A stretch of DNA of 64,000 nt from Citreicoccus inhibens (GTDB lineage: Bacteria; Myxococcota; Myxococcia; Myxococcales; Myxococcaceae): contig NZ_JAHNZT010000001.1 of assembly GCF_019039035.1 (NCBI RefSeq), positions 274,049-338,048 of the forward strand, given 5' to 3'. The notes under the pieces were generated by a model. It saw nothing but the letters and a program-made list of their open reading frames with translations. It searched no databases and was not told the DNA's origin. Below are positions 61,050-64,000 of the stretch, in pieces (the stretch's first letter is position 1; every line of letters starts with the position of its first letter). The translations under genes and the position numbers were made by a program.

Positions 61050-62654
61050 TCACACCTCATCGACCACGAACTGCTCCAGCCGCGCGATGCCGAGCTTCTT
61101 CATCCGGCTCTGGAGCGTGGACGGCTTCAGCCCCAGCAGCGCGGCGGCCCCACCTGGCCCGTACACGCGCCCCCGCGTGAGGCCGAGCACTCGCAGGATG
61201 TGCTCGCGCTGCACCGCCGCCAGCGTGGCCACTGAACCTGTCTTCGGCGCGGGCTCGCCTGCCCCCGCCGCGGGCGCCGCGACCTCCGCGGGAGCCGGAG
61301 CGCTTCCGCGCGTGGGCAGGTCGAACGACTCGCGCCCCAGTTCGGGCCGCTTCGTGAGGATGGTGGCGCGCTCCAGCGCGTTCGCCAGCTCGCGCAGGTT
61401 GCCCGGCCAGTCATAGGCCGCCAGACGCTCCAAGCCGTCCGGCGTCACCCGCATGCCTCGCCGCCCCGTGCGACGCGCCTGCTCCTCCAGCAAGAAGGCG
61501 CACAACTGCGGGAGGTCCTCGCGCCGCTCTCGCAGCGGAGGCAGCCTCAGTGGGAAGACGCTCAAGCGGTAGTACAAGTCCTCGCGGAAGCGCTTGTTCG
61601 CGATGGCCTGCTGCAACTCCACATGCGTGGCCGCCAGGATGCGCACGTCCGCGCGCACCGTCTTGTCGCTGCCCACCGGCTCGAAGGCCTTCTCCTGGAG
61701 CGCGCGCAACAGCTTGGCCTGCAACTCCACCGGCAGCTCGCCCACCTCGTCCAACAGCAGCGTGCCGCCGTTCGCCATCTGGAAGCGCCCCGCGCGGTCG
61801 CGCGTCGCGCCGGTGAAGGCGCCCTTCACATGGCCGAACAGCTCGCTCTCCAACAGGCCCGCGGGAATGGCCGCGCAGTTGATGGTGACGAAGGGCTGGT
61901 CCGCTCGCGCACTCCAACGGTGGATGGCACGCGCGAGCCGCTCCTTGCCCGTGCCCGTCTCCCCGAGAATCAACACCGGCGTGTCCGTCTCCGCCACCTG
62001 CCGCGCGCGCATGGCCAAATCGCGCATGGCCTGACTCAGCGACGTCTCCAGGATGCCTTCCGAGTCCCCACCGAGCTGCGACTCGAGGAGCTTCGCGTGC
62101 TCGTGGTCCTGCCGGTGCAGTCGCTCGAAGTTGGCGCGCTGCTCGGCGCTCTGGATGGCGGTGGCCAGCATCTGACCGTACACCTCCACCAGGTCCACCA
62201 CCGGCGGCGGGTACGCCACGCACTCGGCGCGATCCAAGGTCAGCACGCCATAGGCGCGCTCCCCCGCGCACAGAGGCACCACCATGCACGAATGGCCCGC
62301 GGGCAAATCCAACACGCCGTCGAACGGGTCGCCGTCTCCATGCGCGTGGTCCTCCTCCGTGAAGGCCCGCGCGCGCCGCGACTCCAGCGCGTGCTTCAGG
62401 GACGGGAAGTCCGCCAGCTCCAGCACGTGCTGCCGCACCCGCGTGTTCGCCAGGGGGCCGCGCGCCGCCACCGCCTCCAACCGGCCCCCCTTCAGCAAGA
62501 AGAGCGTCGCCAGGTCGAACGGCACCACCCGGGTCAACCAGTCCAGTCCTCGACGGAGCAGTTCCCCCACGCCTTCTTCCGTGGTTGCCAGCTCCACCAG
62601 CTCCCGAGCATCCTTCGCCACCTCGGCGCGGCCCGCCATCCGTTCATCCGACAT
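61050..62654 (-). CDS. Sigma-54-dependent activator with N-terminal GAF domain (NorR-like)
   Basis: This is a 534-residue bacterial enhancer-binding protein. GAF sensor about 15-175; AAA+ domain about 200-430 with Walker A GETGTGKE (231-238), the sigma-54 loop GAFTGA (278-283), Walker [13 protein letters not shown] and the R-finger region; Fis-type HTH at the C-terminus ([22 protein letters not shown]). GAF cysteines C123, C129 and C145 could sense redox state. It is divergent from ahpC, which has a near-perfect -24/-12 promoter, so this is very probably its activator. ATG 62654 is preceded by GAGGGAC. Confidence 0.92.
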   Translation of the reverse strand: MSDERMAGRAEVAKDARELVELATTEEGVGELLRRGLDWLTRVVPFDLATLFLLKGGRLEAVAARGPLANTRVRQHVLELADFPSLKHALESRRARAFTEEDHAHGDGDPFDGVLDLPAGHSCMVVPLCAGERAYGVLTLDRAECVAYPPPVVDLVEVYGQMLATAIQSAEQRANFERLHRQDHEHAKLLESQLGGDSEGILETSLSQAMRDLAMRARQVAETDTPVLILGETGTGKERLARAIHRWSARADQPFVTINCAAIPAGLLESELFGHVKGAFTGATRDRAGRFQMANGGTLLLDEVGELPVELQAKLLRALQEKAFEPVGSDKTVRADVRILAATHVELQQAIANKRFREDLYYRLSVFPLRLPPLRERREDLPQLCAFLLEEQARRTGRRGMRVTPDGLERLAAYDWPGNLRELANALERATILTKRPELGRESFDLPTRGSAPAPAEVAAPAAGAGEPAPKTGSVATLAAVQREHILRVLGLTRGRVYGPGGAAALLGLKPSTLQSRMKKLGIARLEQFVVDEV

Positions 62655-62868
62655 GTCCCTCGGATAATAGCGGGCCACCGAAATTGCAGTGGCGGAAGGC
62701 ACCGGTATTTCGTTATTCACCGCCCCAGCGACACTGACCTTTTGGGGTCTGGAGTCAAGTCCCTGGAATCACTGAAGCAGGGGCGTTGGCACGGTGTCTG
62801 CTGTAGAGAAAGCGCAATCACACCTGCTGGGCCGTCCCTCCTGGCCGGCCCCCACTCAAGGAGTCGTA
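62655..62868. promoter_or_regulatory. Divergent control region with candidate activator sites
   Basis: This is 214 bp between the sigma-54 activator and ahpC genes. Direct repeats CTGGAGTCA and CTGGAATCA (14-bp period, about 62747-62769) and an inverted pair CGAAAT/ATTTCG lie upstream of the -24/-12 promoter and are candidate activator-binding sites. The individual sites are unproven. Confidence 0.4.
62787..62802 (+). promoter_or_regulatory. Sigma-54 (-24/-12) promoter of ahpC
   Basis: TGGCACGGTGTCTGCT matches the consensus TGGCACG-N4-TTGCW at all fixed positions but one (C for the first T of TTGC). The invariant GG (62788-62789) and GC (62800-62801) are exactly ten bases apart. The predicted start is near 62813, about 55 bases before the ahpC ATG. 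Confidence 0.85.
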
Positions 62869-63420
62869 ATGCTGACCGTTGGCGACAAGCTTCCCGAGTT
62901 CAAGGTCAAGGCCACCGTGAGCCTGGAGAAGGGCAAGGAGTTCAAGGAGATCTCGAACGACACGTACAAGGGCAAGTGGACGGTGCTCTTCGCGTGGCCC
63001 AAGGACTTCACGTTCATCTGCCCGACGGAGATCGCGGAGTTCGGCAAGCACAACAAGGACTTCCAGGACCGCGACGCGCAGGTGCTCGGCCTGAGCACCG
63101 ACAGCGAGTTCGTGCACCACGCGTGGCGCACGCACCACCCGGACCTGAAGAACCTGCCGTTCCCCATGCTGGCGGACGTGAAGCGCGAGCTGAGCGCCGC
63201 GCTGGGCATCCTCCACAAGGAGGAGGGCGTGGCCCTGCGCGCCACGTTCATCGCGGATCCCCAGGGCATCATCCGTCACGTGACGGTGAATGACCTGTCC
63301 GTGGGCCGCAACGTCAAGGAGACCGTCCGCACGCTGGACGCGCTGCAGACGGACGAGCTGTGCCCGTGCAACTGGGAGAAGGGCCAGGAGACCCTGACCC
63401 AGAAGATGAAGGCGGGGTAA
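62869..63420 (+). CDS. ahpC: Alkyl hydroperoxide reductase AhpC (2-Cys peroxiredoxin)
   Basis: This is a 183-residue thiol peroxidase that reduces H2O2 and organic peroxides. The peroxidatic Cys is C51 in DFTFICPTEI. The resolving Cys is C165 or C167 in ELCPCNW, the double-Cys tail of mycobacterial-type AhpC that uses AhpD rather than AhpF as reductant. AAGGAG precedes the ATG. The AhpD gene follows six bases after its stop, and a sigma-54 promoter lies upstream. Confidence 0.95.
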   Translation: MLTVGDKLPEFKVKATVSLEKGKEFKEISNDTYKGKWTVLFAWPKDFTFICPTEIAEFGKHNKDFQDRDAQVLGLSTDSEFVHHAWRTHHPDLKNLPFPMLADVKRELSAALGILHKEEGVALRATFIADPQGIIRHVTVNDLSVGRNVKETVRTLDALQTDELCPCNWEKGQETLTQKMKAG

Positions 63421-63426
63421 TCCATC

Positions 63427-63951
63427 ATGGCTTCGCTCGAAGTCGTCCGCGGGGAGCTCGCGGACGCCCACAAGGACACCCGCCTCAACCTCTCCGCGGT
63501 CCTGGAGGGGGGCAGCCTGACGCCCGAGCAGCGCTGGGGCGTGGCCGTCGCATGCGCCTTCGCCGCTCGGAATGAGCGGCTGAAGGAGGCCATGCTCGAA
63601 GAGGCGAAGAAGGCCCTCACGAACCCGGAGCCCGTCATCGAGGATGCGCGCGCCGCGGCCTCGCTGATGGCGATGAACAACGTCTACTACCGGTTCCGCC
63701 ACATGATCGGGAAGGAGTCCTACTCGAGCAAGCGTGCGGGACTGCGGATGAACCGGCTCGCGCAGGTGCTGACGAACAAGGTGGACTTCGAGCTGGTCTG
63801 CCTCGCGGTCAGCGCCATCAACGGCTGCGAGATGTGCATGCGCGCTCACGAGAAGGTCGTGCTGGATGGCGGCCTGACCGAGGACCATGTGCACGACGCG
63901 GTCCGCATCGCGTCCGTCGTCCACGCCGCGGCGGTGGGTCTGGAGTCGTAA
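63427..63951 (+). CDS. ahpD: Alkyl hydroperoxide reductase AhpD
   Basis: This is a 174-residue all-helical reductant of AhpC. The catalytic set E122, C134, C137, H141 (NGCEMCMRAH) has the same spacing as Glu118/Cys130/Cys133/His137 of the M. tuberculosis enzyme. It passes electrons from a lipoylated dehydrogenase partner to AhpC. It is co-transcribed with ahpC. Confidence 0.95.
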   Translation: MASLEVVRGELADAHKDTRLNLSAVLEGGSLTPEQRWGVAVACAFAARNERLKEAMLEEAKKALTNPEPVIEDARAAASLMAMNNVYYRFRHMIGKESYSSKRAGLRMNRLAQVLTNKVDFELVCLAVSAINGCEMCMRAHEKVVLDGGLTEDHVHDAVRIASVVHAAAVGLES

Positions 63952-63987
63952 CGCCAGGCCTCACCTCCTGGTGCGCTGTCCCTGGCG
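63952..63987 (+). terminator. Hairpin after ahpD
   Basis: CGCCAGG (63952-63958) pairs with CCTGGCG (63981-63987) across a 22-nt loop immediately after the ahpD stop. There is no T tract within the window; it is a plausible end of the ahpCD transcript. Confidence 0.35.
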
Positions 63988-64000
63988 CCCTTCGGTGTTC

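Overview
This 64 kb window looks like chromosome of a myxobacterium (Myxococcota, probably Myxococcaceae). The DNA is uniformly and strongly GC-rich, with near-obligate G/C in third codon positions. Supporting features are the many secreted lipoproteins, a DUF4215-type cysteine-rich repeat protein, a type III secretion-style TPR chaperone, a sigma-54 activator facing a -24/-12 promoter, and a flippase/acyltransferase polysaccharide locus. I call 57 protein genes, one cut by the left edge. I saw no rRNA, tRNA, IS element, prophage or CRISPR array. Coding density is very high, ATGA stop/start overlaps are frequent, and the few AT-rich patches coincide with promoters or operators. The genus assignment is inference.

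Layout. 1-1.4 kb: an AraC-type regulator (partial), an LcrH/SycD-like chaperone and a glycine-rich partner. 1.6-4.2 kb: two alpha/beta hydrolases divergent from a TetR regulator, with two palindromic operators between them. 4.4-9.4 kb: a carboxypeptidase-regulatory-domain secreted protein coupled to an AspH-like hydroxylase, an MFS transporter and an esterase lipoprotein. 9.5-12.3 kb: a two-gene module in which a polytopic protein carries both PmoC-type copper-site motifs (CuC and CuD spacing) next to a PmoB-shaped periplasmic/membrane protein. I regard this as the most interesting part of the window. 12.3-21.7 kb: a surface-polysaccharide locus (GT4 glycosyltransferase, acyltransferase 3, GNAT with a dead signal-peptidase-like domain, Wzx flippase, hexapeptide acetyltransferase, CelD/FemAB-like acetyltransferase, MMPL exporter). 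It resembles, from memory, the M. xanthus spore-coat flippase locus.

21.9-33.3 kb: glutaminase, methyltransferase, cupin, LtrA, an alkylation-repair pair (Ogt plus Ada-AlkA fusion), a pseudouridine synthase, ThrE exporter, DoxX, AI-2E family transporter and a secreted dipeptidyl-peptidase III. 33.5-43.8 kb: mostly secreted or lipoprotein products (S37 peptidase, DUF4215 protein, TPR and HEAT proteins, nuclease with lamin-tail domain, M14 peptidase), plus a 438-bp gene-free gap with nested perfect hairpins and a 12-bp minisatellite.

43.8-64 kb: an MFS exporter divergent from a LysR regulator with twin T-N11-A operators; a TfoX-like protein with a histone-H1-like tail; an acyl-CoA synthetase; a haem-oxygenase-like gene pair behind a Fur-like AT-rich dyad; cysE-cysK; a class V aminotransferase; a triheme cytochrome lipoprotein; a 5-oxoprolinase operon (PxpA-PxpB fusion, PxpC) behind a terminator/attenuator-like hairpin; an amino-acid ABC transporter with fused binding protein and permease; two proteins of unknown function; and a sigma-54 activator divergent from ahpC-ahpD, which has a near-consensus -24/-12 promoter. 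The last unit reads as a self-contained peroxide-defence circuit.
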